DNA of 64,000 nt, taken from the NCBI RefSeq assembly GCF_000184345.1, contig NC_017583.1:186001-250000 (forward strand), written 5' to 3'. Shown here one piece after another: positions 16,928 through 25,315 of this stretch (positions within the stretch are counted from its first letter, which is position 1; each line of letters begins with the position of its first letter). The position numbers and the translations under genes are program-made. Under the pieces are notes generated by a model. That model did not search any database, had not been told where the DNA came from, and worked only from the letters and a program-made list of their open reading frames with translations. Origin of the DNA: Spirochaeta thermophila DSM 6578. GTDB taxonomy: Bacteria; Spirochaetota; Spirochaetia; Winmispirales; Winmispiraceae.

Positions 16928-19822
16928 ATGCCTGAAGAACGTGACATAGAACGGCTTGGCCGGGAACTCCTCAAGCTCAGGGAAGAGCCCCGGGTGCTCG
17001 ACGAATGGGGGGAGACGGTGGAGATCCCTCCCCCGGTGGAGCCCGAGGTCCACGTGCCGGTCTCGCGGACGGGGGAGGAAGAGGAGCGTGCCGGTGAAGG
17101 GGAGGAGTCGATAGAGGGGCTTCTCTCGAGGTTCGGGGACGAGCAGCCTGAGGAAGAGAAGTCCGAGGGGGATGCCTTCGAGGCGCTCGGTTTCGAGCCT
17201 CTCGAGGAGGATCTCGAGGGAGAGATGCCGCAGGCCGACCTCCCGGAGGAGCTTCCCGAGGGTCTCTTCGATCTCGGGGAGGAAGAGACTCCTGCCGGTG
17301 AGGACCTGGGAGTGCTCGAAGAGCTTCCAGAACTCGGAGAGGAAGGGCCGGAGGAGGCGGCCCCGTCTGTCGAAGGACTGGAAGGGGTGTCGCCGGAGGA
17401 CGCTGAGGCGACTCCACCGGTGGAGGATCTGGCAGGTGGGGAGCCGGCCGGGGAGGGGAGGGAGGAATTCGTACTCCCTGATTTCCATGAGCTCGAGGAG
17501 GAACCCGGGGAGGCACTTCCGGAGCCCGACGAGGATCTCGGCCTTTCCCTCGATTTCACCGAAGACGAGGGAGAAGTCACACCGGGGTCCCCGGAAGAAG
17601 AAGCCCCTCCGGTGCCGTCCCCCGAGGATCTCGCCCTGGAGGAGGAGGCCCTCCTCGCCGAGGAATTCCCCGAGGACATAGAGGTTGAAGAGTTCAGCCT
17701 CAGGGATCTGGGTGAGGAATTCGGCGTGGTGGAGGAGGAGCCGGGGCTCGTGGCCGAGGAGGAATCCCTCAACCCCGCCATAGCCATCACCCCCGAGGCC
17801 GTGGAAGAGCTCCCCGAGACGGGATTCGGCCTCACCGAGCAGGAGTTCAGACGCCTGCAGGAGCACCTCTTCTCCCTGCCTCGGAACCTGAAGATGGAGA
17901 TCGAGTCCCTGGTGGCCGAGGCGAAGGTAGGTGGGGAAGACCTGGAGCGGCTCGTGAGGATGCTCGTCGAAGGGGAGTCTCCCCGGGCGCTCGCGGCCTT
18001 CGTGGGTCGCCTCACGGGCAAGCGCATACGGATACCGGCCCGTTATGAGCGGGGTACGGGGGCCGAATTCGAGGAGGCGAAGGGCGGGCTCTGGTATCTC
18101 GTGAGGTACCGCCTCCTCCCTGTGGTGAGGGCCGTGCTGGTGGGCACCCTCATCCTCGCAGGTCTCACGGCCGTGGTATTCCAGTTCGTCTACCGTCCGA
18201 TCAGGGCTCACCTCCTCTACACCGAGGGCTACAGGCAGATCTTCCAGGAGGAGTACGACGCGTCACTCCTCAGGTTCGAGCAGGGACTCCGGCTGTGGCG
18301 CATGAAGGGGTGGTTCTTCAGATACGCACGGGCCTATACCGAGATGAGACAGTATCCCCTCGCCGAGGAGAAGTACGAACAACTCCTCGCCTATTATCCG
18401 CTGGACAAGGAGGCCACGCTCGAGTACGCGGAGTTCGAGAGCAGGGTGCTCGCCAACTACGAGAAGGCCGACCTGCCCCTCGAGCGGTACCTCCGGCTCG
18501 AGAACCTGAAGGATCTCGACGTGCTCCTCGCCCGTGGGGACAATTTCCTCAGATGGGCCGACGAGGGAGGAGCCGAGGACTTCGACAGGTTCGAGGAAGC
18601 CCGCAAGATGTATGCCCGGGCCATGGAGTATCACGGGAGCAGGGCCCCGATCGTCCAGCGCATGCTGATGTACTTCGTGCACCAGGAGGAGAAGGCGGCG
18701 GAACTGGGGAGGACCGATGTCGACAACCTCTCCCACGTGGAGCAGCTGGTGGAGTACATCCTGGAGCGTCCGAAGCTCGTGGTCGATGCGGGCGAGCTCG
18801 CCCGGGCGGGGGGATATCTCATCGACAGGAACCGTATCGACAGGGTCCGGGACGTCCTCTTCAGGGCGAGAGAGATCCAGGACCCCCATCCGGAGGTCCA
18901 CTACCAGCTCGCCCGGTACTTCAGGATAGTGGAGCGCCCGGCCGACGAGGCCAAGGCCCTCCAGGCTGCCCGCCTCCTCCTCGAAGACCTCCCGATGCGT
19001 ACACGCCGCCAGACAGCCCAGCTCGTTGATACCTACCGGCGGCAGGGGGATCTCTTTTACGGTCAGGGGGAACTCCTCTCGGCGGAGGACGCCTACCGGG
19101 ACGCCATACGGCTCTACGAGCAGGCCCTCTCATCGAGGCTTCTCAGACGCTCCGCCCGCTTCGGCAGCATCTATGCCTCCCTCGCTGATATCTACTACTA
19201 CCACTCGGCCGAAGAGGAGACCGCGCTCACCCTCTACGAGACGGCCGAATCGCATGGCTACGTGACACCGGAGAACGCGTACAAGAAAGGGCGGCTGCTC
19301 TACCGCAAGGGGCTCTACGACAGGGCACTCACGGAGTTCGCGAAGTCCGAGGAAGCCTTCAGGAACAACCGGGTGGTGCTCTTCGCCCTGGCCAACGCGC
19401 TCTATTTCAAGGCCAGTTACACGGCCGCCGAAGGCTACTACCGGCGTCTCCTCGACATGCTGGAACGGGAGAAGGCCGCCCTTCCGGCCCTCAGGGTGGA
19501 CGAGAATCCCGACCACCGGGCTCTGGTCGAGGGCATCATCAGGGTGGAGAACAACCTGGGGGTGACGCTCTTCAAGAGATCCGGAGGGAGAGAAGGACAC
19601 CCCGCCTATCCTGAGGCCCTCACCTTCCTCACCGACGCCCAGGAGCTCTTCGTCAACCTCTACCGCGATCCCGAGACCATGGAGCGGGCCGGAGCGGTGA
19701 ACCTCGCCTACCTCAACATGGACGCCATCCTCCATCCCACCGTGCCGTTTGCTCAGCTTCCCCTCGCCATCTACCGGAGCCTTCCCGTGGATGTGAAGGC
19801 CCGGGGGCTCTCGGGTCCGTAG
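16928..19822 (+). CDS. Large membrane-anchored TPR protein, FlcB-like flagellar-collar candidate
   Basis: The 964-residue protein has three parts. Residues 1-320 are very acidic (Glu/Asp/Pro-rich, probably disordered) and cytoplasmic. A single TM helix lies at about 396-423. From about 430 to the end are helical TPR-like repeats (YTEGYRQIFQEEYDASLL, FFRYARAYTEMRQYPLAEEKYEQLL, ADIYYYHSAEEETALTLYE as short samples of each). Size and order resemble Borrelia FlcB (BB0326), part of the spirochaete periplasmic flagellar collar. That match is from memory and needs a profile search. Start: ATG after AGAGGGACG. Confidence 0.75.
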   Translation: MPEERDIERLGRELLKLREEPRVLDEWGETVEIPPPVEPEVHVPVSRTGEEEERAGEGEESIEGLLSRFGDEQPEEEKSEGDAFEALGFEPLEEDLEGEMPQADLPEELPEGLFDLGEEETPAGEDLGVLEELPELGEEGPEEAAPSVEGLEGVSPEDAEATPPVEDLAGGEPAGEGREEFVLPDFHELEEEPGEALPEPDEDLGLSLDFTEDEGEVTPGSPEEEAPPVPSPEDLALEEEALLAEEFPEDIEVEEFSLRDLGEEFGVVEEEPGLVAEEESLNPAIAITPEAVEELPETGFGLTEQEFRRLQEHLFSLPRNLKMEIESLVAEAKVGGEDLERLVRMLVEGESPRALAAFVGRLTGKRIRIPARYERGTGAEFEEAKGGLWYLVRYRLLPVVRAVLVGTLILAGLTAVVFQFVYRPIRAHLLYTEGYRQIFQEEYDASLLRFEQGLRLWRMKGWFFRYARAYTEMRQYPLAEEKYEQLLAYYPLDKEATLEYAEFESRVLANYEKADLPLERYLRLENLKDLDVLLARGDNFLRWADEGGAEDFDRFEEARKMYARAMEYHGSRAPIVQRMLMYFVHQEEKAAELGRTDVDNLSHVEQLVEYILERPKLVVDAGELARAGGYLIDRNRIDRVRDVLFRAREIQDPHPEVHYQLARYFRIVERPADEAKALQAARLLLEDLPMRTRRQTAQLVDTYRRQGDLFYGQGELLSAEDAYRDAIRLYEQALSSRLLRRSARFGSIYASLADIYYYHSAEEETALTLYETAESHGYVTPENAYKKGRLLYRKGLYDRALTEFAKSEEAFRNNRVVLFALANALYFKASYTAAEGYYRRLLDMLEREKAALPALRVDENPDHRALVEGIIRVENNLGVTLFKRSGGREGHPAYPEALTFLTDAQELFVNLYRDPETMERAGAVNLAYLNMDAILHPTVPFAQLPLAIYRSLPVDVKARGLSGP

Positions 19823-19842
19823 AGGGTAGAACCATGCACACG

Positions 19843-19859
19843 CCGGGGTCTCGCCCCGG
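19843..19859. terminator. Weak bidirectional hairpin between convergent genes
   Basis: CCGGGG (19843-19848), loop TCTCG, CCCCGG (19854-19859), located between the TPR gene and the convergent ilvE. Only 6 bp and no U-tract, so a terminator role is plausible but not firm. Confidence 0.4.
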
Positions 19860-19891
19860 TCTCGGTTTCGGGAATCGGAGGTCCGGCCTCA

Positions 19892-20986
19892 TCACTCCAC
19901 GGGGACCATCCAGCCGAAGGGATCCTCCTTCGCTCCGTACTGGATCCCCTTCAGGGTGAGAAGCAGGGTTCGGGTCACTTCCCCCATCTTCCCGTCGTTG
20001 AAGACCGCGGTTTTCCCCTCGTGGGTGATCGACTCGATGTAGGAGATGCCCGCAGCCGTCCCCGTGACGAAGACCTCCTTTGCCTCGGAAAGGACCTCGT
20101 CTATGGAGATCTTGCGCTCCTCGGTGGGGATGCCCATGTGTGTTGCGAGGGCGAGCACGCTCTTTCTCGTGATACCGGGAAGGATGGTGTCTCCCAGCTC
20201 GGGCGTGACGAGGGTGCCGTTCTTCAGGTAGAAGAAGATGTTACAGGAGGAGCCTTCCTCCACGTATCGCTGCTCGCGGGCATCGAGGAAGATCGCCTCC
20301 ATGTAGCCTTGTTCGTTCGCTTCCTTCTTGACGAGCGTGGGAATCACGTAGTTCGCGGAGCACTTGATCCATCCGGTACCCTTGGGGGTGGCGCGTATCC
20401 TGTCGGTGGTGACGGCCTTGTTGTTCGGTCCCTCGAAGTAGGCGCCCACCGGTGTGGTGATGATGACCACCCAGGGGTGGTGCGAGAGGTCGAGCCCGAT
20501 TCCCGGCTCGGTGTAGGAGAAGGGTCGTATGTAGACCGCGTGGCCCGAGAGGAAACCGTCTTTCTCCCACTCGGGGTTGTAGCGGGGATAGAATCCCAGC
20601 TCCTTGTTCCGACGCACCACCTCCTTCACCGCGAGGACGAAGAGCTCCTCGGGGAAGCCGGGCATCTTGAGGCCTTCCATGGAGCGGCGCATGCGTCGGG
20701 CGTTCTCGTCGGGTCTGAAGAGCTTGAGCGAGCCGTCCTTCTGAGGAAAGGCCTTGAGGCCCTCGAAAACCGAGAATCCGTACTGGGTGCTGTAGTTGAC
20801 GAGCGGGAGGTCGGGGAAGGAGTTGCGCCTCGCGAGGAGGGCCATCCTCCCCTCGTGGGGGAGTGCCGCCTCGGCCTCGGGGGCGAGGTGCACCTTCGCC
20901 TCGAATGCTTCCTGCCACGAGCCGTCGGGTTGGTGTTGGGCCTTGTACACCCAAGGGTAGAGGGAGAGGCTGAAGCTCTTTGCCAT
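19892..20986 (-). CDS. ilvE: Branched-chain amino acid aminotransferase
   Basis: The 364-residue class IV PLP aminotransferase is of the long group II (eukaryote-like) form. Visible motifs are NYSTQYGFSVFEGLKAF, the PLP-lysine region GTGWIKCSANYV and EEGSSCNIFF with ITRKSVL and TGTAAGIS near the end. It makes Val, Leu and Ile from their 2-oxo acids with glutamate. Start at 20986 (MAKSFSLSLY) with GGAG about 10 nt upstream. Confidence 0.95.
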   Translation of the reverse strand: MAKSFSLSLYPWVYKAQHQPDGSWQEAFEAKVHLAPEAEAALPHEGRMALLARRNSFPDLPLVNYSTQYGFSVFEGLKAFPQKDGSLKLFRPDENARRMRRSMEGLKMPGFPEELFVLAVKEVVRRNKELGFYPRYNPEWEKDGFLSGHAVYIRPFSYTEPGIGLDLSHHPWVVIITTPVGAYFEGPNNKAVTTDRIRATPKGTGWIKCSANYVIPTLVKKEANEQGYMEAIFLDAREQRYVEEGSSCNIFFYLKNGTLVTPELGDTILPGITRKSVLALATHMGIPTEERKISIDEVLSEAKEVFVTGTAAGISYIESITHEGKTAVFNDGKMGEVTRTLLLTLKGIQYGAKEDPFGWMVPVE

Positions 20987-21022
20987 GGATCCCGTGCTCC
21001 TTAACGATGGAGGATAGCATGA

Positions 21023-21051
21023 ATTGTATGCCGGAGAAGGGGATGCGTCAA
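21023..21051 (-). promoter_or_regulatory. ilvE promoter
   Basis: Minus strand TTGACG (21046-21051), 17-bp spacer, TACAAT (21023-21028), giving a leader of about 30 nt. No attenuator-like leader peptide fits. Confidence 0.75.
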
Positions 21052-21135
21052 GGAGAATCCTCCTCCGGGGTGGTCTCGAGTCCGAAAAAAAGGTAGTCTT
21101 GAGGTGAGAGCACATGAGCGACGAGGAGGTGTCGT

Positions 21136-22194
21136 ATGGTGGACGTGGTGGTCGTACTCGCCGGAGGGAAGGGCACGAGGCTCTGGCCTGCCTCGACCGA
21201 GGCCCATCCCAAGCAGTTCCTCACGGTGGAAGGAGGGAGGACACTCCTCGAGGAAGCCCTCCTGCGGGCCTGGGCCCTTGCTCCGAGAGAGGGTGTGATC
21301 GTGGTGACCGGAGACCGCTACCTGGAGGCCTCACAGGAGGTGATGGGGGCGCTTCCCCGGGAACAGCAGGCGGCGACCGTCCTGGTGGGGGAACCTGAGG
21401 GGAAGAACACCGCCCCGGCCGTGATGTGCGCCGCAACCCTCATGAAGGCGACGGAAGGGGTGATGGTGGTGCTCACGGCGGACCACCTGGTGAGGCCGCT
21501 CGAGTCCTTCGTGGAGGATGTGGAGAGGGCCGTGGAGATCGCCCGCGATGGCTACCATGTGACCTTCGGGATACCCCCCGTGCGTCCCGAGACGGGATAC
21601 GGGTACATCCACGTGGGCGCGCCTTATAAAGGAGGGTTTCTCGTGGAGTCGTTCACCGAGAAGCCCGATGAGGCCACGGCACGACGCTACGTGGAAGAGG
21701 GGACCTACTACTGGAACTCGGGGATGTTCGTGTTCAGGCGTGACGTGTTCCTCGATGAGATGGAGCGCTACGCCCCCCGGATCGCCCGGCCCTTCCTCGA
21801 GACGGGGCTCGGGGCACTCGACCTTGCAGAGGGACCTGTGAGGGGGGATGTCCTCGAGGAGGTCTACGCCCGCATTCCCGCCGACTCCATAGACTACGCC
21901 CTCATGGAGCGGACCGAACGGGCCGCCATGGTGCCCGCACGCTTCTCCTGGAGCGACATAGGGAGCTGGGAGGAGTATGCGGCCTGGTTGGGCGATCACC
22001 TGGGCGAGGTCCTCGAGGTGGAGTCGGAAGGATGTACCGTGGTGAGCGACCTGCCGGTGGTGCTCTGCGGGGTGGAGGACCTGGTGGTGTCCTGCAGGAA
22101 CGGCCGGATACTGGTGCTCAGGAAGGGGCGGGGGCAGCTCGTGAAGAAGGCGGTGGAGCGGATGAAGGAGGAGGGAAAAGGGTGGGAAGAGTGA
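21136..22194 (+). CDS. manC: Mannose-1-phosphate guanylyltransferase
   Basis: The 352-residue nucleotidyltransferase makes GDP-mannose from Man-1-P and GTP. Signatures are LAGGKGTRLWPAS with Pro-Lys following (HPKQF), the ADH metal triad segment VLTADHLV, ETGYGYIHVG, SFTEKPD and YYWNSGMFVF. It lacks the C-terminal isomerase domain of bifunctional enzymes. Start: ATG with GAGGAGGTGTCGT upstream. It would feed envelope glycan synthesis. Confidence 0.92.
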   Translation: MVDVVVVLAGGKGTRLWPASTEAHPKQFLTVEGGRTLLEEALLRAWALAPREGVIVVTGDRYLEASQEVMGALPREQQAATVLVGEPEGKNTAPAVMCAATLMKATEGVMVVLTADHLVRPLESFVEDVERAVEIARDGYHVTFGIPPVRPETGYGYIHVGAPYKGGFLVESFTEKPDEATARRYVEEGTYYWNSGMFVFRRDVFLDEMERYAPRIARPFLETGLGALDLAEGPVRGDVLEEVYARIPADSIDYALMERTERAAMVPARFSWSDIGSWEEYAAWLGDHLGEVLEVESEGCTVVSDLPVVLCGVEDLVVSCRNGRILVLRKGRGQLVKKAVERMKEEGKGWEE

Positions 22195-22222
22195 AGGAAC
22201 GGCTCCTCCCGAATGTGGTGGA

Positions 22223-22243
22223 GCGAAAAAGATTTGTTTTCGC
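22223..22243. repeat. 7-bp inverted repeat just upstream of the porin promoter
   Basis: GCGAAAA (22223-22229) and TTTTCGC (22237-22243) flank AGATTTG, 12 bp before the -35 box at 22256. It may be an operator or part of an AT-rich upstream element; it could also serve as a manC terminator stem. Confidence 0.35.
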
Positions 22244-22255
22244 AGTGAAAAAACC

Positions 22256-22285
22256 TTGACAACTGAGAGCGTGCACGGATATAAT
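22256..22285 (+). promoter_or_regulatory. Consensus sigma70 promoter of the major outer-membrane protein
   Basis: TTGACA (22256-22261), 18-bp spacer, TATAAT (22280-22285): both hexamers are perfect. An A-rich tract lies directly upstream. Transcription should start near 22292. Confidence 0.92.
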
Positions 22286-22303
22286 GAGCGCTAAAGAGGA
22301 TAA

Positions 22304-22322
22304 GGACGATCTTCGATCGTCC
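22304..22322 (+). promoter_or_regulatory. 5'-end mRNA hairpin in the porin leader
   Basis: GGACGATC (22304-22311), loop TTC, GATCGTCC (22315-22322). It lies about 12 nt from the predicted transcript start in a leader of about 70 nt. 5'-terminal stems like this can stabilise abundant outer-membrane protein mRNAs (known for ompA); that role here is inferred. Confidence 0.5.
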
Positions 22323-22362
22323 CCCTCGCGACTCCAAACTTTGTGCAAGGAGGGAACTTGCT

Positions 22363-23703
22363 ATGAAGAGAGGATTACTGCTCCTTCTTGCAATGGCGCT
22401 GGTGGTAGGGTATGCCTTTGCTGACAGTCAGGTGGACTACTCTATAAGCGGAAGCGCCACTGCAACCATAGGGTACGATCTCGATGGTAAGACGTTCGGA
22501 ATCAAGAACGAGACCAGTGCTGATCTTACCATCACCTTTGTTGAGGGAAGCGAGGAAAAGGGCGGTGAAGGCACCGTGTACGGCTGGATCTCCCTCTCCG
22601 GCTTCTCGGCAAAGGCTGGGAACAACATCGTAGAAGAGGACGTGGTGTTCTACGATGCCGATGATAATGATGTTACCGACAGCGTGAAAAATAATCTTGG
22701 TGTGGATTCCATCAAGGCTAAGAGCGACTTTGTGATCACGCCTCCCAGCATCACCGCCAAGCTCATGATGGGGCCTGCCTACCTCCTCATTACCACTAAG
22801 GGTGCTGACATCGATAAGGCTTCCCTTGATCCTGACTTTATCAAGGAAGAAGCATTCGGTGGCAACGATGTGGCAGCCTCCAGCTTCGAAGATAATGATT
22901 ACAACAACCTCACCCTTGGCGTGGACACCGATGTGGTGGATGCGTCGGTGACGCTCGGTACTGAGGACGACTGGAATGGCGACTCTGAGAATGCTGGGTT
23001 GGTTGCTGGTGAAGTCTCTGTAAGTGTGGCTGGTGCGACGCTTGGTGTTAACGTGAGTGGTCTGTTTGGTAACAACGGTGGAAGCATCGGCGAAGATGCT
23101 GACAATCCCCTTGCTGTTGGTGTGAATGCCTCTTATGCCGCTTCTGTGGGCGAGGGGCTCTCCATTACTCCCTCTGTGGCGTATGATCTTGTGAAGAAGG
23201 GAGATGCGCTTGCCCACGATATCCTTGGTGGTCTGAGCGTGGGGTACAATGGGCTCAGCACTAGTGTGAATGTGCTTTACGTAATTCCTGCTGAGAACCA
23301 GTACAAGCTCCTTGTGAAGGGTTCCGTCTCTGATGGCGGTATGATCCCTGTGGTAGATGTGAGCCTCAATGGTGAGTATGGAATGATGGATACCGATACG
23401 GAAGCCTCTGCGTTCGCTCTGAAAGCTGATCTCAGTGCTGGGCTTGGGGTTGCGAAGCCCTTCGTTGGTGTGATCTATGAGCAGACCCTTACCGAGGGCG
23501 TAAGTGGTGATGACCAGTCTGACTTCATGATGCAGGTAGGAACTGACATCACTGCGGTGCAGAACACCACCTTCACCCTCAAGTATGCCTCGGGCGACCT
23601 CACTCACGAGGAGTCTGCGGCTGATTACACTGCTGACGTGTTTGCTAACGATTCTGGTGCTCGCCTCGGTGAGATCACCTTCGCTATCAAGATCAGCTAC
23701 TAA
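22363..23703 (+). CDS. Abundant outer-membrane beta-barrel protein (spirochaete porin-like)
   Basis: The 446-residue protein has a signal peptide (residues 1-20, cut after YAFA). The rest is rich in Gly, Ser, Val and Asp with alternating hydrophobic segments (ATIGYDL, SVSVAGATLGVNVSG, LSVGYNGLSTSVNVLY) and ends in FAIKISY, an aromatic C-terminus typical of outer-membrane barrels. AAGGAGGGAACTTGCT precedes the ATG. Consensus promoter, leader hairpin and strong terminator all indicate a monocistronic, highly expressed gene. Codons ending in T are far more common than in neighbouring genes, fitting codon optimisation or separate origin. Pore substrate unknown. Confidence 0.8.
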   Translation: MKRGLLLLLAMALVVGYAFADSQVDYSISGSATATIGYDLDGKTFGIKNETSADLTITFVEGSEEKGGEGTVYGWISLSGFSAKAGNNIVEEDVVFYDADDNDVTDSVKNNLGVDSIKAKSDFVITPPSITAKLMMGPAYLLITTKGADIDKASLDPDFIKEEAFGGNDVAASSFEDNDYNNLTLGVDTDVVDASVTLGTEDDWNGDSENAGLVAGEVSVSVAGATLGVNVSGLFGNNGGSIGEDADNPLAVGVNASYAASVGEGLSITPSVAYDLVKKGDALAHDILGGLSVGYNGLSTSVNVLYVIPAENQYKLLVKGSVSDGGMIPVVDVSLNGEYGMMDTDTEASAFALKADLSAGLGVAKPFVGVIYEQTLTEGVSGDDQSDFMMQVGTDITAVQNTTFTLKYASGDLTHEESAADYTADVFANDSGARLGEITFAIKISY

Positions 23704-23724
23704 TTCCAGTAGCAGATAATGTGT

Positions 23725-23757
23725 GAGCGCCCTGCAGGAGCAGGGCGCTCTTCTTTT
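23725..23757 (+). terminator. Strong rho-independent terminator
   Basis: GAGCGCCCTGC (23725-23735), loop AGGA, GCAGGGCGCTC (23740-23750), then TTCTTTT: an 11-bp GC stem plus U-tract after the outer-membrane protein gene. Confidence 0.93.
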
Positions 23758-23813
23758 ATGTACCCACCAGAGTACAAAATTCAGTGGAAGCGCTTGTTTC
23801 TTCCAAAAGAATC

Positions 23814-23842
23814 TTGACAGGGTAGTAAAAGTGTGATACCGT
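23814..23842 (+). promoter_or_regulatory. trp operon promoter
   Basis: TTGACA (23814-23819), 17-bp spacer, TACCGT (23837-23842). The weak -10 combined with a perfect -35 would suit a regulated promoter. Expected start near 23850. Confidence 0.55.
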
Positions 23843-23847
23843 ATGCG

Positions 23848-23873
23848 GTGCGTTTCTATAAAAAGAAACGCAC
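23848..23873. promoter_or_regulatory. 26-bp palindrome at the trp operon transcription start
   Basis: GTGCGTTTC (23848-23856) and GAAACGCAC (23865-23873) are perfect 9-bp inverted arms around TATAAAAA, 24 nt before trpE. It may be a repressor operator at the start site or a leader hairpin. It does not match the E. coli TrpR operator, and no leader peptide with tandem Trp codons is present. Confidence 0.55.
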
Positions 23874-23896
23874 GATCCCTTGAGAAGGAGCGCGCT

Positions 23897-25315
23897 GTGG
23901 AGCGATCAGATGTCCGGGTGCGGATGCTTCCCTCGGAGCGGTTCACGCCGTTCAGCCTCGCGAGAAAGCTCGATGCCAGGGTGTTGCTGGAGTCGGCCTC
24001 GCTCCAGCAGGGGAGGGGGCGGTACTCCCTGCTTCTCGTGGACGAGGCCTTCAGGGTCTCTCAGACCAGGGAGGGCGTCTTCCTCTCTCGGGGGGGAAAG
24101 ACCTTCCGGATAAAGCATCCGGGGCGCGACATCCTCGACGTGCTCTTCTACTTCGCTCAGCAACACGCGCCACTCGACGGCGGGCTGCCGTTCCCCGCGG
24201 GGGGCGTGGGTTTCCTCTCCTACGAGTTCTGTACCTTCTGCGATACGATCCGTCTCGAGCAGAAGCCCGATCCGCTCGGTCTTCCCCTGGGGAGTTTCCT
24301 CTTCGGCCACGTGTGGGTGGTGATGGACCACTACACCGACAGGATGTACCTGGTGGGGATGAACTACCGGGAGGCCGAGGTGGACCTCGAGCGGGCCCTC
24401 GATGCGGTAGAGAGGAAGCTGGAGAATTTGGACTTTTCCTTCATGGAGGCTCCTGAGGAGGGGCGGTATCCGGTGGAGGACCTTTCAGGTGATCAGAGTT
24501 GGTTCCTCGATGCGGTGAACGTGATAAAGGACCACATCGTGAGGGGCAACCTCCTCCAGGCCGTACCCTCCAGGCGGAAGGCCCTCAAGACCGAGCTTCC
24601 CGCCTTCGAGGCCTACCGGGTGCTCAGGTCGGTGAACCCTTCCCCCTATCTCTTTTTCCTCGACTTCGGCACGTTCCAGCTTTTCGGTTCCTCTCCTGAG
24701 GTGCACGTGAAGGTGAAGGGCGGGGAGGCGATCATCAGGCCCATCGCGGGGACGAGGAGGAGGGGACGAGATCAGGAGGAAGACACGGCCCTCGAGGCCG
24801 AGCTCCTCTCCGACGAGAAGGAGCGGGCTGAGCACCTCATGCTCGTGGATCTCGCGCGGAACGACCTCGGGAGGGTCTGCGAGCCTGCGAGCGTACACGT
24901 CGCCGACCTCATGATGGTGGAGCGGTATTCCCACGTGATGCACATCGTCTCCGAGGTGCGGGGAAGGCTTAGGGAAGGAAAGACCGGGATCGATGCCCTC
25001 AGGGCGAGCTTCCCTGCGGGTACGGTGACCGGGGCTCCCAAGATCAAGGCCGGAGAGGTGGTGAGCGGGCTCGAGCCGGTGGCGAGGGGCTTCTACGCCG
25101 GGGTGGTGGGGTATCTCGAGCCGGACGGGAGCCTCGATACGTGCATCACCATTCGGAGCGGACTCAAGAAGGGCGATATGCTCTTCCTACAGGCGGGGGC
25201 GGGGGTGGTGTACGACTCGCGGCCCGAGCGTGAGTTCGAAGAGACCGAGGAGAAGCTCGCCGCCCTCATGCATGCCATAGGACTGGAGGATGCCAATGTA
25301 CCTTCTCATCGATAA
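23897..25315 (+). CDS. trpE: Anthranilate synthase component I
   Basis: The 472-residue chorismate-binding enzyme has [38 protein letters not shown] and the C-terminal [10 protein letters not shown]. It makes anthranilate from chorismate with ammonia from TrpG. The GTG start at 23897 follows GAAGGAGCGCGCT; an upstream in-frame ATG lies in the operator palindrome. It is the first gene of the trp operon and overlaps trpGD by 20 nt. Confidence 0.95.
   Translation: MERSDVRVRMLPSERFTPFSLARKLDARVLLESASLQQGRGRYSLLLVDEAFRVSQTREGVFLSRGGKTFRIKHPGRDILDVLFYFAQQHAPLDGGLPFPAGGVGFLSYEFCTFCDTIRLEQKPDPLGLPLGSFLFGHVWVVMDHYTDRMYLVGMNYREAEVDLERALDAVERKLENLDFSFMEAPEEGRYPVEDLSGDQSWFLDAVNVIKDHIVRGNLLQAVPSRRKALKTELPAFEAYRVLRSVNPSPYLFFLDFGTFQLFGSSPEVHVKVKGGEAIIRPIAGTRRRGRDQEEDTALEAELLSDEKERAEHLMLVDLARNDLGRVCEPASVHVADLMMVERYSHVMHIVSEVRGRLREGKTGIDALRASFPAGTVTGAPKIKAGEVVSGLEPVARGFYAGVVGYLEPDGSLDTCITIRSGLKKGDMLFLQAGAGVVYDSRPEREFEETEEKLAALMHAIGLEDANVPSHR

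Noticed and set aside
16886-18211. A 441-codon minus-strand frame antisense to the TPR gene
   Set aside because: It mirrors the Glu-codon-rich acidic region (GAG/CTC) and has no recognisable domain.
22375-23946. A 523-codon minus-strand frame antisense to the outer-membrane protein
   Set aside because: It crosses the terminator and trp promoter, and lacks a ribosome site and domain features.
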